The notes beneath the pieces were generated by a model. It did not search any database, had not been told where the DNA came from, and saw nothing but the letters and a program-made list of their open reading frames with translations. This document shows positions 8,813 to 16,640 of a DNA stretch of 26,614 bases, in pieces; position 1 is the stretch's first letter, and the number at the start of each line of letters is the position of its first letter. Both the position numbers and the translations under genes were made by a program. Source of the DNA: JBEEOW01 sp041191405 (lineage in GTDB: Bacteria; Bacteroidota; Bacteroidia; Cytophagales; UBA9547); assembly GCA_041191405.1 (NCBI GenBank), contig JBEEOW010000042.1, positions 1 through 26,614 of the forward strand. Reading direction: 5' to 3'.

Positions 8813-8820
8813 CAAATATA
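8813..8820 (-). promoter_or_regulatory. Candidate Bacteroidota -7 element for the desaturase
   Basis: On the minus strand this reads TATATTTG followed by C, an exact match to TAnnTTTG. No TTG is seen at the usual -33 spacing. It predicts a 5' untranslated region of about 100 bases. Confidence 0.5.
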
Positions 8821-8864
8821 AACTATTATAATTACTTAAAAAGGAATATTTTAACTTTCTTTTG

Positions 8865-8888
8865 TATATCATCAAATAAAATGATATA
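8865..8888. promoter_or_regulatory. Short palindrome in the divergent desaturase/ABC region
   Basis: TATATCAT and ATGATATA form an 8-base inverted repeat around an 8-base spacer, midway between two divergent genes. It could be an operator, but AT-rich sequence makes chance palindromes common. Confidence 0.25.
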
Positions 8889-8959
8889 TATATCAATTTT
8901 GTTTAAAGTTCATTATTAATCAATTCAACTAAAATGATAAACGAATAGAAAAATTACTT

Positions 8960-8967
8960 TACTTTGC
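8960..8967 (+). promoter_or_regulatory. Candidate -7 element for the ABC exporter
   Basis: TACTTTGC matches TAnnTTTG except that the spacing places the final G inside the candidate TTG start at 8964-8966. If it is used, transcription would begin near 8973 and the TTG could not be the start codon, favouring a GTG at 8985. Confidence 0.35.
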
Positions 8968-10748
8968 ATAAAGTTTTGTTCAAAGTGAAAGAAAAGGAAA
9001 GCAAAATAGGTAGCATTTTAGATTTTAAAACCATCAAGGGTTTATTTGCTTTTGCCAAACCTTATATTTTTAAATTTTATTTGCTTGTTTTACTTACTTT
9101 TTTGTTGGCAGTATTGGGTCCAGTCAGACCATACTTAATTCAATACACCTTAGATAAACATGTGGCAGTTGGCAATTGGACTGGTTTGCAACAATTTACA
9201 CTATTATTGATTGTATTGCTTATTTTTCAAGCTATTGTAGAATATTCTCACACTTATATTTCAGGTTGGCTGGGACAGTCAGTTATCAGGGATATGAGAA
9301 TTAGACTGTATAAGCATTTGCTAAGTTTCAAGTTAAAATATTATGATACAACTCCCATCGGGCGATTAGTTACTAGAACAATTTCTGATATTGAAACTCT
9401 TTCAGATGTATTTAGTGAAGGCTTTGCGAATATTGCTGGCGATATTTTACAGATTATTTTCATTTTAATTTTTATGTGTATCACAGATTGGCAACTTACT
9501 TTGGTGAGTTTGGCTATGATTCCTTTTATGTTTTTGGCAACCTATGTTTTTAAAGAAAAAATCAAAGTTTCATTTGCTGAAGTTCGTACTGCGGTAGCTA
9601 ATTTAAATACATTTGTGCAAGAACATATTACGGGAATGGCTATTATTCAAATGTTTACAGCCGAAAAACGTGAATATGAAAAGTTTACTAAAATAAATCA
9701 AGAACATACAAAAGCACATATCAAATCAGTTTGGTATTATTCAGTATATTTTCCTGTGGCTGAGGTGATAAGTGCTGCTGGTGTAGGTTTATTGGTTTGG
9801 TATGGCGCAGGAGGGGTAATACAATCTAAAATTACCCTTGGTGATTTGATTGCATTTATTATGTATATCAATATGTTTTTCAGACCATTACGTATGATTG
9901 CTGATAGATTTAATACTTTACAAATGGGTATAGTGAGTGCTGATAGAGTATTGAAATTATTAGAAGATACCCATGAAGTAATGCAAGAGGGCGATTATTC
10001 ACCTCAAAAAGTTGAAGGGAATATTAGTTTTGAAAATGTTTCGTTTGCTTATGTAGATGAAAATTATGTGTTGAAAAATATTTCATTTGAAGTAAAGGCT
10101 GGACAAACTGTAGCCTTGGTAGGAGCTACTGGTGCAGGTAAAACATCGGTTATCAATTTGTTGAATAGATTTTATGAAATAAATAGTGGAACAATAAAAC
10201 TTGATGATATTCCGATTGAAAACTATAAATTAGAAGTGTTGAGAGGTAATATTGGAATTGTATTACAAGATGTATTTTTATTTTGCGATACAATTTATAA
10301 CAACATAACTTTGGGGAATACTTCAATTACTAAAGAACAAGTAATTAAAGCCACAGAAATGGTTGGTGCAATGAAATTTATTGAGCAACTTCCACAAGGT
10401 TTTGATTATGTTGTTATGGAAAGAGGTGCTACTTTGTCTGTTGGTCAACGACAGTTGATTTCTTTTATTAGAGCATTAGTGTATAACCCAACAGTGTTAG
10501 TACTTGATGAGGCAACTTCAAGTGTTGATACAGAAACAGAAGAAGTGTTGCAAAATGCTATCAACTTAATGATGAAAGATAGAACATCTATTGTAATTGC
10601 GCATAGGTTAAGTACTATCAAAAAAGCCAATCAAATATTAGTTTTTGATAAAGGCGAAATTAAGGAAAAAGGCACTCACGACGAATTAATTGCATTGAAT
10701 GGTTTTTATGCCCAACTAATTAATACTCAAAAACAATCTTTAAATTAA
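8964..10748 (+). CDS. MsbA-like ABC exporter, fused permease and ATPase
   Basis: A half-transporter of up to 594 residues that should work as a homodimer in the inner membrane, exporting a lipid or drug-like substrate. Residues about 30-320 are a type 1 ABC exporter membrane domain with six hydrophobic spans. The nucleotide-binding domain follows: Walker A GATGAGKTS near 387, Q-loop in IGIVLQDVF, signature LSVGQRQ near 491, Walker B VLVLDEATSS near 511 and the H-loop IVIAHRLST near 543. The signature glycine has V before it rather than the usual G. No ATG exists at the 5' end of the frame: the frame opens after a TAG at 8946 and the only candidates are TTG 8964, TTG 8976 and GTG 8985. The membrane-anchored GyrI-like gene starts 9 bases after the stop. 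Confidence 0.9.
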   Translation: MHKVLFKVKEKESKIGSILDFKTIKGLFAFAKPYIFKFYLLVLLTFLLAVLGPVRPYLIQYTLDKHVAVGNWTGLQQFTLLLIVLLIFQAIVEYSHTYISGWLGQSVIRDMRIRLYKHLLSFKLKYYDTTPIGRLVTRTISDIETLSDVFSEGFANIAGDILQIIFILIFMCITDWQLTLVSLAMIPFMFLATYVFKEKIKVSFAEVRTAVANLNTFVQEHITGMAIIQMFTAEKREYEKFTKINQEHTKAHIKSVWYYSVYFPVAEVISAAGVGLLVWYGAGGVIQSKITLGDLIAFIMYINMFFRPLRMIADRFNTLQMGIVSADRVLKLLEDTHEVMQEGDYSPQKVEGNISFENVSFAYVDENYVLKNISFEVKAGQTVALVGATGAGKTSVINLLNRFYEINSGTIKLDDIPIENYKLEVLRGNIGIVLQDVFLFCDTIYNNITLGNTSITKEQVIKATEMVGAMKFIEQLPQGFDYVVMERGATLSVGQRQLISFIRALVYNPTVLVLDEATSSVDTETEEVLQNAINLMMKDRTSIVIAHRLSTIKKANQILVFDKGEIKEKGTHDELIALNGFYAQLINTQKQSLN

Positions 10749-10757
10749 TATTATTTT

Positions 10758-11282
10758 ATGAAGAAACATTACATTATTTTGATAACAATGTTCGTTATAC
10801 TTGCGGTTGGGGCGTTGTTTATTTACAATAATATGGGCGGTTTTACAAGTCCAGCCACGAGTTTACAGGCTGCACCAAACAGAATTATTGTTGGTAAAAT
10901 GTATGAAGGTACTGTAATGGATAAAAAATTTGGTAAACTATTTAATGAAATAGAAACTGAAATTAAAAAGGGTAAAATCAAAGGTAAATTAGCTGCATAT
11001 TATTTCAATAACCCTGATAAAAACAAAGGTAAAATGAAATGTATTGTTGGTATTTTATTGGAAGGGGATGCTACTAAACCGTTTGAACCTTATGTAATTG
11101 TTGAAATTCCTGAACGAAAAGTGATTAGAACTACAGTAAAAGCACATATTTCGGTTGCAGCTAATGTGTATAAAGCGGCTGAAAAATTTGCAGAAAAAAA
11201 CAATTTAAAATATTCAGATGAAAATGTGTTGGAGATTTACCCAAGTGAAAATGAGTTTATCATGGAAGCTCCAATAAAATAA
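10758..11282 (+). CDS. Membrane-anchored GyrI-like domain protein
   Basis: A 174-residue protein with one N-terminal membrane segment (YIILITMFVILAVGALFIY, about residues 4-22) and a soluble domain. Several stretches fit the GyrI-like/SOUL small-molecule-binding fold: the AAYYFNNPDKNKGKMKCIVGILL segment (about 90-112) matches the family's 'giYydnP...v....r..vGi.v' pattern, followed by IPERKVIRTTVKAHISVA and the terminal LEIYPSENEFIMEAPIK strand. Family knowledge suggests ligand sensing or, in membrane-anchored eukaryotic relatives such as TEX264, a receptor role; neither is shown here. It lies 9 bases after the ABC exporter, so the two probably form an operon and may share a substrate. The domain call is moderate; the anchor is clear. 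Confidence 0.6.
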   Translation: MKKHYIILITMFVILAVGALFIYNNMGGFTSPATSLQAAPNRIIVGKMYEGTVMDKKFGKLFNEIETEIKKGKIKGKLAAYYFNNPDKNKGKMKCIVGILLEGDATKPFEPYVIVEIPERKVIRTTVKAHISVAANVYKAAEKFAEKNNLKYSDENVLEIYPSENEFIMEAPIK

Positions 11283-11318
11283 TTGTGTTAAGTTTGATAA
11301 CTATAAATTCAATTATAA

Positions 11319-11455
11319 TTTTAACACATAGGAAAATAGAATATTTAAAAATATGGATGTGAAAGCTACTATGAAAACGGAGTTTTTTCTATGTATACTT
11401 TTAAATATCTAAAGTAAAATAGTAAAATAAAATCTATGTATCTATGTGTTTAAAT
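11319..11455. repeat. MITE-like imperfect palindromic intergenic element
   Basis: The outer ends are inverted: TTTTAACACATAGG near 11319-11332 faces CTATGTGTTTAAA near 11443-11455, with AACACATAG/CTATGTGTT matching perfectly. Inner copies of CTATGTAT (near 11390 and 11434) and TATTTAAAAATAT/TTTAAATATCT extend the symmetry imperfectly. There is no reading frame. It resembles a small non-coding dispersed element, but only one full copy is in the window. Confidence 0.45.
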
Positions 11456-11605
11456 TAATTAAGATTTATAAAGAATATTAACTTAAGAATACATAGAAGA
11501 TTTATGCTAAATCCTGTTTGTTTAAAATAATTACTCACAGAATTTTCTTGAAATAATTATTTCTTAAATAAAAATAGTTATTTTAGCCACTTATTTCATA
11601 ACCAT

Positions 11606-11613
11606 TATTTTTG
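11606..11613 (+). promoter_or_regulatory. Candidate -7 element for the DUF2723 gene
   Basis: TATTTTTG fits TAnnTTTG and lies 33 bases before the ATG. No convincing -33 TTG is seen. Confidence 0.4.
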
Positions 11614-11646
11614 CGAAAGCATTTATTGACTTATTTATAAATAAAA

Positions 11647-14604
11647 ATGTTGAATTACAAAAAGATTAATAACATAGCTGGTTGGGCTGTGTTTGCTATT
11701 GCAACAATAGTGTATCTACTTACTGTAGAGCGCACTGCAAGTTTTTGGGATTGTGGCGAGTTTATTGCCGCTTCATACAAATTACAAGTTCCTCACCCTC
11801 CAGGGGCGCCATTGTTCCTTTTAATTGGAAGAATGTTCTCATTTTTAGCAATGGGTGATGTAACCAAAGTTGCTTATTGGATAAATGTTGTTTCGGTACT
11901 TTCTTCATCATTTACCATATTATTTATGTTTTGGTCAATTACCATGTTGGCTAAAAAAGTGGTTGCACCTAAAAATAATCCAGATTTAAGTCAATTAATC
12001 GGAATTATTGGTAGTGGTGTAGTTGGAGCATTAGCTTATACATTCTCTGATAGTTTCTGGTTTTCAGCTGTTGAGGCTGAAGTGTATGCAATTTCATCAT
12101 TCTTTACAGCATTTGTATTTTGGGCTATTTTAAAATGGGATTTAGTTGCTGACGAACATGGTTCTGATAAATGGTTATTATTAATTGCTTATGTTATGGG
12201 TCTTTCAGTTGGAGCCCATTTACTTAATTTAGTTACTATTCCAGCTTTAGCATTTGTATTCTACTTCCGTAAGTTTGAATATAAATTCTGGACAGCAGTT
12301 TTAACATTTATCATCAGTATCGTGTTGGTACTTGTAATACTTGAAGGTATTATTCCAGGCTTACCATCATTAGCAGGTAAATTTGAAATTTTCTTTGTTA
12401 ACTCTCTAAGTTTGCCAGTAGGTGGAGGTATTGCATTTTTTGCAATATTATTTATTGGAGGTTTAGTTTGGGGTATAAATTACTCTATTAAAAACAACAA
12501 ACGTTGGTTAAATACAGCTTTATTAGCCTTGTCATTTATTTTAATAGGTTATATTTCATACGGAATTATTTTAGTTCGTTCACAGTTTAACCCACCACTC
12601 GACGAAAACAATCCTGAAAACATTATTTCATTTGTATCTTATTTAAAAAGAGAGCAGTATGGTGACAGACCATTATTTAAAGGTCCACAATATACTGCAA
12701 ACCCAATAGCTCAAAAAGAAGGTGCTGCTATTTACAGATTTAATGAAAAAACTCGTAAATACGAAATTTACGATCACAAACAAAAATTAGAATATGCCCC
12801 AACAGACGAAACTTTAATTCCTCGTATTTGGAGTAAGCAACCTGGTCATATTCAAGAATATTGTAGAATACTTGATATGCAACCAAATGTAAAACCTACT
12901 TTCGGTCAGAATTTAGAGTTTATGTTTAAATATCAATTTGGAACACAGTTTTTCAGGTATTTTGGTTGGAACTTTGTTGGTAGAGAGTCTGATATTCAGG
13001 GAGCTGGTGTTTTAACGCCAATTGTTAAAGATTCTGATTATCCAAAATCAATTTTAGATAATAAAGCTAGAAATAACTTTTATTTCCTACCATTGATTTT
13101 AGGTTTACTAGGTTTGGTTTGGCATTTTTATCAAGATAAAAAAGGATTTACAGTAGTGATGTCGTTGTTTATTTTGACAGGTTTAGCATTATCATTCTAC
13201 TTAAATCAGCCACCAATTGAGCCTCGTGAACGTGATTATATTTTCGTCGGTGCTTATTATGCTTTCGCAATTTGGATAGGTTTTGGAGTACTTGGATTGT
13301 GCGAAATGCTTGGAAATGCAATAAAAAATCCTAAATTATTACCTATTGCATCAACAGCAATTGGTTTATCAGTACCAGCAATTATGTTAGCACAAGGATG
13401 GGATGACCACAATCGTGATAACCGTTATCATTCAGTTGATTCAGCTAAAAACTTATTAAATAGCTGTGCTAAAAATGCAATTTTATTCACAGGTGGTGAT
13501 AATGATACATTCCCACTTTGGTATGTACAAGAAGTTGAAGGTTTCCGTACTGATGTAAGGGTTTGTAACTTAAGTTTATTAAATACAGATTGGTATATTG
13601 AGCAAATGAAAGATGTAGCTTATGAGTCTAAACCACTTCCAATTACATTCCCATTTGAGCAAATTTTACAAGGTAAAAACGATTATGCAGTTTACCGTGA
13701 AAACCCAAATGTTGCAGGTGGTATTCCATTAAAAGATTATTTGGATTTAGTAAAACAATCTAATCCAGCAATTATGGAGTCGTATCCAGGTGGTTCTTAT
13801 ACAACATACCCAACTGATATTTTTACATTACCTATTGATTCTGCTAATGTTGTGAAAAGTGGAATTGTTCCAGCAGGTTTAGAAAAATACATTTTAAAAG
13901 AGTTAAAATGGAGTGTTGGTAAAAATACATTAGAGAAAAAGGATTTGATTATTCTTGATATGATTGCGAATGGTAATTGGGAAAGACCAATTTATTTCTC
14001 AACTACACTTGGTCCTGATAATTTCTTGAACTTAAAACCTTACATGCAATTAGAAGGTTTGGCTTACAGATTATTACCTGTACTAGCTCCAAATACAAGT
14101 GAAGATGGTCGTGTACAAACAAATATTACATTTGATAACATGACTAAAAACTTTTTCTGGAGAGGATTGAACGATAAAACAATTTATTATGATGAGAACT
14201 ATAGAAGATTCCCATTAAACGTTCGTTCAAGTTTCCAAAAATTAGCAGAAGCGCTTTTACAAGAAGGTAAACCAGAAAAAGCTAAACAAGCAATTAATTT
14301 CTGTTTAGATAAAATTACACATGATGCAATTCCTTATGACTACGCAGTAGCTCAAATGGTGCCAATTATGTTAAGAGTAAATGATAAAGCTAGAGCTGAA
14401 AAAGTGTCTGATATTTTGGTTGAAAAAGCTAATGATGATTTGAAATACATTGTTAAAACAAATCCAGGAGATTACGAGTTAAAAAGTAATTTATACATCA
14501 TTAATCTACTTTCAGAAAGCTTCAGACAAGCTGGGGATGAGGGTAGAGCTAAAAAGTATATGTCAATACTTCAGAATTATCAAAACTATATGCCTCAGCA
14601 ATAG
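11647..14604 (+). CDS. DUF2723 membrane glycosyltransferase (TMEM260/protein O-mannosyltransferase-like)
   Basis: A 985-residue inner membrane protein. About ten or more hydrophobic segments fill residues 10-330 and 475-580, followed by a large extracytoplasmic C-terminal part ending in a helical, TPR-like region (about 860-985, FQKLAEALLQEGKPEKAKQA). The N-terminal motif TASFWDCGEF (residues 30-39) with HPPGAP (50-55) is the DUF2723 signature; the acidic pair D35/E38 in the first loop is where GT-C enzymes place catalytic and metal residues. The human relative TMEM260 is an O-mannosyltransferase, and Bacteroidota glycosylate many exported proteins, so transfer of sugar from a lipid carrier to secreted protein is a reasonable inference. 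The gene is flanked by an intergenic element upstream and a perfect terminator downstream, so it is probably monocistronic. Confidence 0.85.
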   Translation: MLNYKKINNIAGWAVFAIATIVYLLTVERTASFWDCGEFIAASYKLQVPHPPGAPLFLLIGRMFSFLAMGDVTKVAYWINVVSVLSSSFTILFMFWSITMLAKKVVAPKNNPDLSQLIGIIGSGVVGALAYTFSDSFWFSAVEAEVYAISSFFTAFVFWAILKWDLVADEHGSDKWLLLIAYVMGLSVGAHLLNLVTIPALAFVFYFRKFEYKFWTAVLTFIISIVLVLVILEGIIPGLPSLAGKFEIFFVNSLSLPVGGGIAFFAILFIGGLVWGINYSIKNNKRWLNTALLALSFILIGYISYGIILVRSQFNPPLDENNPENIISFVSYLKREQYGDRPLFKGPQYTANPIAQKEGAAIYRFNEKTRKYEIYDHKQKLEYAPTDETLIPRIWSKQPGHIQEYCRILDMQPNVKPTFGQNLEFMFKYQFGTQFFRYFGWNFVGRESDIQGAGVLTPIVKDSDYPKSILDNKARNNFYFLPLILGLLGLVWHFYQDKKGFTVVMSLFILTGLALSFYLNQPPIEPRERDYIFVGAYYAFAIWIGFGVLGLCEMLGNAIKNPKLLPIASTAIGLSVPAIMLAQGWDDHNRDNRYHSVDSAKNLLNSCAKNAILFTGGDNDTFPLWYVQEVEGFRTDVRVCNLSLLNTDWYIEQMKDVAYESKPLPITFPFEQILQGKNDYAVYRENPNVAGGIPLKDYLDLVKQSNPAIMESYPGGSYTTYPTDIFTLPIDSANVVKSGIVPAGLEKYILKELKWSVGKNTLEKKDLIILDMIANGNWERPIYFSTTLGPDNFLNLKPYMQLEGLAYRLLPVLAPNTSEDGRVQTNITFDNMTKNFFWRGLNDKTIYYDENYRRFPLNVRSSFQKLAEALLQEGKPEKAKQAINFCLDKITHDAIPYDYAVAQMVPIMLRVNDKARAEKVSDILVEKANDDLKYIVKTNPGDYELKSNLYIINLLSESFRQAGDEGRAKKYMSILQNYQNYMPQQ

Positions 14605-14624
14605 TATTGTTTGATTCAAAACAT

Positions 14625-14668
14625 AAAAAAAGACCAGTTTGAAAATTCTTTCAAACTGGTCTTTTTTT
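14625..14668. terminator. Bidirectional intrinsic terminator with a 20-bp stem
   Basis: AAAAAAAGACCAGTTTGAAA (14625-14644) pairs perfectly with its complement at 14649-14668 around an ATTC loop. A and T runs at both ends give a U-tail on either strand, serving both the DUF2723 gene and the convergent coiled-coil gene. Confidence 0.92.
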
Positions 14669-15089
14669 ATTCTGTTATTTCGTTGTTGTTGGCTTCTCTA
14701 GCTAATCTTTCTTGTTCTGCAAGGTAATCTTGTTCTTCTTGTATTTGCTTCGCTATACGAGCTTTTTCTTGTTTATCTTTAGCAATAATTTCTCTTTCTA
14801 TTTCATTCGTTTTTCTAATCAGTTTTTGAATTTTTTCTTTTTCAATTGCTTTTTGTTTTTGAATTTCTTGTTCTTTTTGCAAATCAAGCTTTTCTTGTTT
14901 TAGTTTGAGTTGATACCTTTTTCTGCTTTTTCGTTTTAATTCTTTAAGTTCATCATTTACATAATTACTTTTTTTGATTTTAAAACTTCTAAAATAGAAA
15001 TAAAGCCCAATAATAATGATACTTACAACAAATGTAAATAACATCCAAGGGAATGCTTTTTGTGATTTTATTGCGATTTGAAGTATCAT
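14667..15089 (-). CDS. Small membrane-anchored coiled-coil protein
   Basis: A 140-residue protein of unknown function. Residues about 15-34 (WMLFTFVVSIIIIGLYFYFR) form a single membrane span preceded by a short lysine-containing head. The rest (about 45-135) is almost entirely charged and glutamine-rich (KLKQEKLDLQKEQEIQKQK) and should form a long coiled coil. The ATG overlaps the stop of the upstream rtcB-like gene in an ATGA (15086-15089), so its translation is probably coupled to the RNA ligase. Low complexity makes homology hard to judge. The antisense frame here encodes a phenylalanine-rich chain that is only the mirror of the lysine and glutamate codons. Confidence 0.7.
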   Translation of the reverse strand: MILQIAIKSQKAFPWMLFTFVVSIIIIGLYFYFRSFKIKKSNYVNDELKELKRKSRKRYQLKLKQEKLDLQKEQEIQKQKAIEKEKIQKLIRKTNEIEREIIAKDKQEKARIAKQIQEEQDYLAEQERLAREANNNEITE

Positions 15090-16471
15090 TTAGATTTATT
15101 TTTTGCATTTAGTTTTTTTCTCCATGGCATGTCAATTTCCCAATCTCCTGCCATAATACAACCATAAGGCATAATTTCATCTACAATTTCTCCAAGATCA
15201 AACTCTTTCATTTGCTCTTTTACTGTTTCTGCATTTTTGTATGCACTTGGTAATTCTGAAATATCAATATTCCCAGAAAAGAATCTAATGTCAAGGTTTT
15301 TAGTTTCCTCTGTAAAAATCTCTTCAATAGTTTTTTCGCTATTATTTCTTTTATGTTGACTACGACTAATATTTCTACCTGCACCATGAGGAGCAAATCC
15401 TAAATTATTATCAGTTGTTTGACCTTTAACTATTAATATCGGTTGACTCATATTTAATGGGATAATCCTTAAATCATTTTTTGAGTCAGGTACAAACTTA
15501 GGGTCTAAAGGTGTAGCTCCTTTGGCATGATAAAATAAATCATCATCTTTAAATACAAAATTATGTTCATTCCAAAATCTATCTTTGGCAGAAATATTCA
15601 TTTTTGAAAGAATAGCTTCGTGAATAGTTTCATGATTTAATTTTGTCCAACTTCTCACAATTTGTAATGCTTCCCAATATTGTTGTCCTTCCATTGAATC
15701 AAAAGGGATCCATGCATTTTTAGAAAGAACTTTTGGTGCTAGTATTTTTCTGAAATTTTCAGCAGTTTTCATTCCTTGAGAATACAAATTTGCTCCAAAA
15801 CCTCTACTTCCATGATGTGTAACCAAAATTGTATCTCCTGTATTTTTTGAAATACCTACATACAAAAAGTGGTTTCCATCGCCTTGTGTACCTAAATGCT
15901 GTTTTGCAAAAGATATACTTCTATCTGTTTTTAAGAAATAATTATTTTTGATTGAATTTTCAAGTTCAATTGGTAAGTCTGAATATTCTGTTCTTCCACC
16001 GCCACCGAAATGTGTTGTGGCAAATGCTGTATCTAATAATAATTTAGGATTAATATTTCCAAAGTTTGTTAACATTACAGAACAACAAATATCTGCACTA
16101 TGCATACCTGGATGAATTGCATTTTTTGCCACAGTTACACCACCAACTGGAATTTGACCAATTTCAGCGGTAGGACAAGCATCAGGCATAATTGCTCCAT
16201 TTATCAATGTTGGAGTTTTCATTAACTCGTCCATTGATTTAAATACATCATTTACATTACTAATTTCATCCGCTGTTTCAGCTTTGATGTTTTTAAAATA
16301 ATGAGTAGGAGCGTCTAAAGGTGTAATTTGTATGTTTTTTTCGTTTATTTCTTTTAGGTAAGATATTATCTGAGATTCATTTAAATGATTGTTATTAATA
16401 AAAGCAATTGCTTCCTTAAACCATTTACTTGGTTTATATCCTAATTCTAATAAATCGTTACCTGTAATCAT
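15086..16471 (-). CDS. RtcB-family RNA ligase
   Basis: A 461-residue protein of the RtcB family, which joins RNA 2',3'-cyclic phosphate or 3'-phosphate ends to 5'-OH ends using GTP and manganese. Metal-site residues are recognisable: D127 and C130 in SADICCSVM, H201 in GTQGDGNHF, H219/H220 in HHGSRGFG and H315 in FYHAKGATP. H362 in PHGAGRNISR is at the position of the guanylylated histidine. ELPSAYKNAETV (406-417) is the usual C-terminal motif. The HHGSRGFG and ICCS versions differ from the canonical HSGSRGxG and DINCG, so this is a divergent subgroup, with a leading 50-residue helical segment. There is no RtcA, RtcR, archease or PrfH partner here; instead it overlaps by 4 bases a small membrane coiled-coil gene. 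RNA repair is likely but not certain. Confidence 0.88.
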   Translation of the reverse strand: MITGNDLLELGYKPSKWFKEAIAFINNNHLNESQIISYLKEINEKNIQITPLDAPTHYFKNIKAETADEISNVNDVFKSMDELMKTPTLINGAIMPDACPTAEIGQIPVGGVTVAKNAIHPGMHSADICCSVMLTNFGNINPKLLLDTAFATTHFGGGGRTEYSDLPIELENSIKNNYFLKTDRSISFAKQHLGTQGDGNHFLYVGISKNTGDTILVTHHGSRGFGANLYSQGMKTAENFRKILAPKVLSKNAWIPFDSMEGQQYWEALQIVRSWTKLNHETIHEAILSKMNISAKDRFWNEHNFVFKDDDLFYHAKGATPLDPKFVPDSKNDLRIIPLNMSQPILIVKGQTTDNNLGFAPHGAGRNISRSQHKRNNSEKTIEEIFTEETKNLDIRFFSGNIDISELPSAYKNAETVKEQMKEFDLGEIVDEIMPYGCIMAGDWEIDMPWRKKLNAKNKSK

Positions 16472-16546
16472 TTTTATTTTTTTCTACAAAATTGCTAAAA
16501 TATGTCTAAACTCGTATTCAAATTGAATGTTTTTTAATTCAAACAA

Positions 16547-16576
16547 AAAATGCTACCCATTTCTGAGTAGCATTTT
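16547..16576 (-). terminator. Intrinsic terminator after yidC
   Basis: On the minus strand AAAATGCTAC pairs with GTAGCATTTT around a 10-base loop and is followed by further T residues (TTTTTTGTTTG). It lies 60-90 bases beyond the yidC stop and just ahead of the rtcB-like gene. Confidence 0.75.
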
Positions 16577-16605
16577 AATATTTTTGAAAAATGAATTTAT
16601 GTTAA

Positions 16606-16640
16606 AATCAATAACTCTTAACTCTCAACCCTAAACTCTA
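16606..16640. repeat. Heptad-repeat array at the yidC stop codon
   Basis: Heptads AACTCTT (16613), AACTCTC (16620), AACCCTA (16627) and AACTCTA (16634), with a weaker AATCAAT before them, run in perfect 7-base register. The yidC TAG stop (complement of 16638-16640) lies inside the last unit. A complementary second arm is not obvious. Confidence 0.65.

Larger units (their letters stand above)
11283..11646. other. 364-base intergenic region with a palindromic element
   Basis: No gene is visible. It begins with an 8-base inverted repeat, TGTGTTAA (11284-11291) with TTAACACA (11321-11328). It then holds the larger palindromic element described separately, a second CATAGA-containing stretch near 11490-11510, and a promoter-like site at 11606-11613 before the DUF2723 gene. 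Confidence 0.6.

Noticed and set aside
14712..14903. Phenylalanine-rich frame on the plus strand
   Set aside because: It is the antisense mirror of lysine, glutamate and glutamine codons in the coiled-coil gene.
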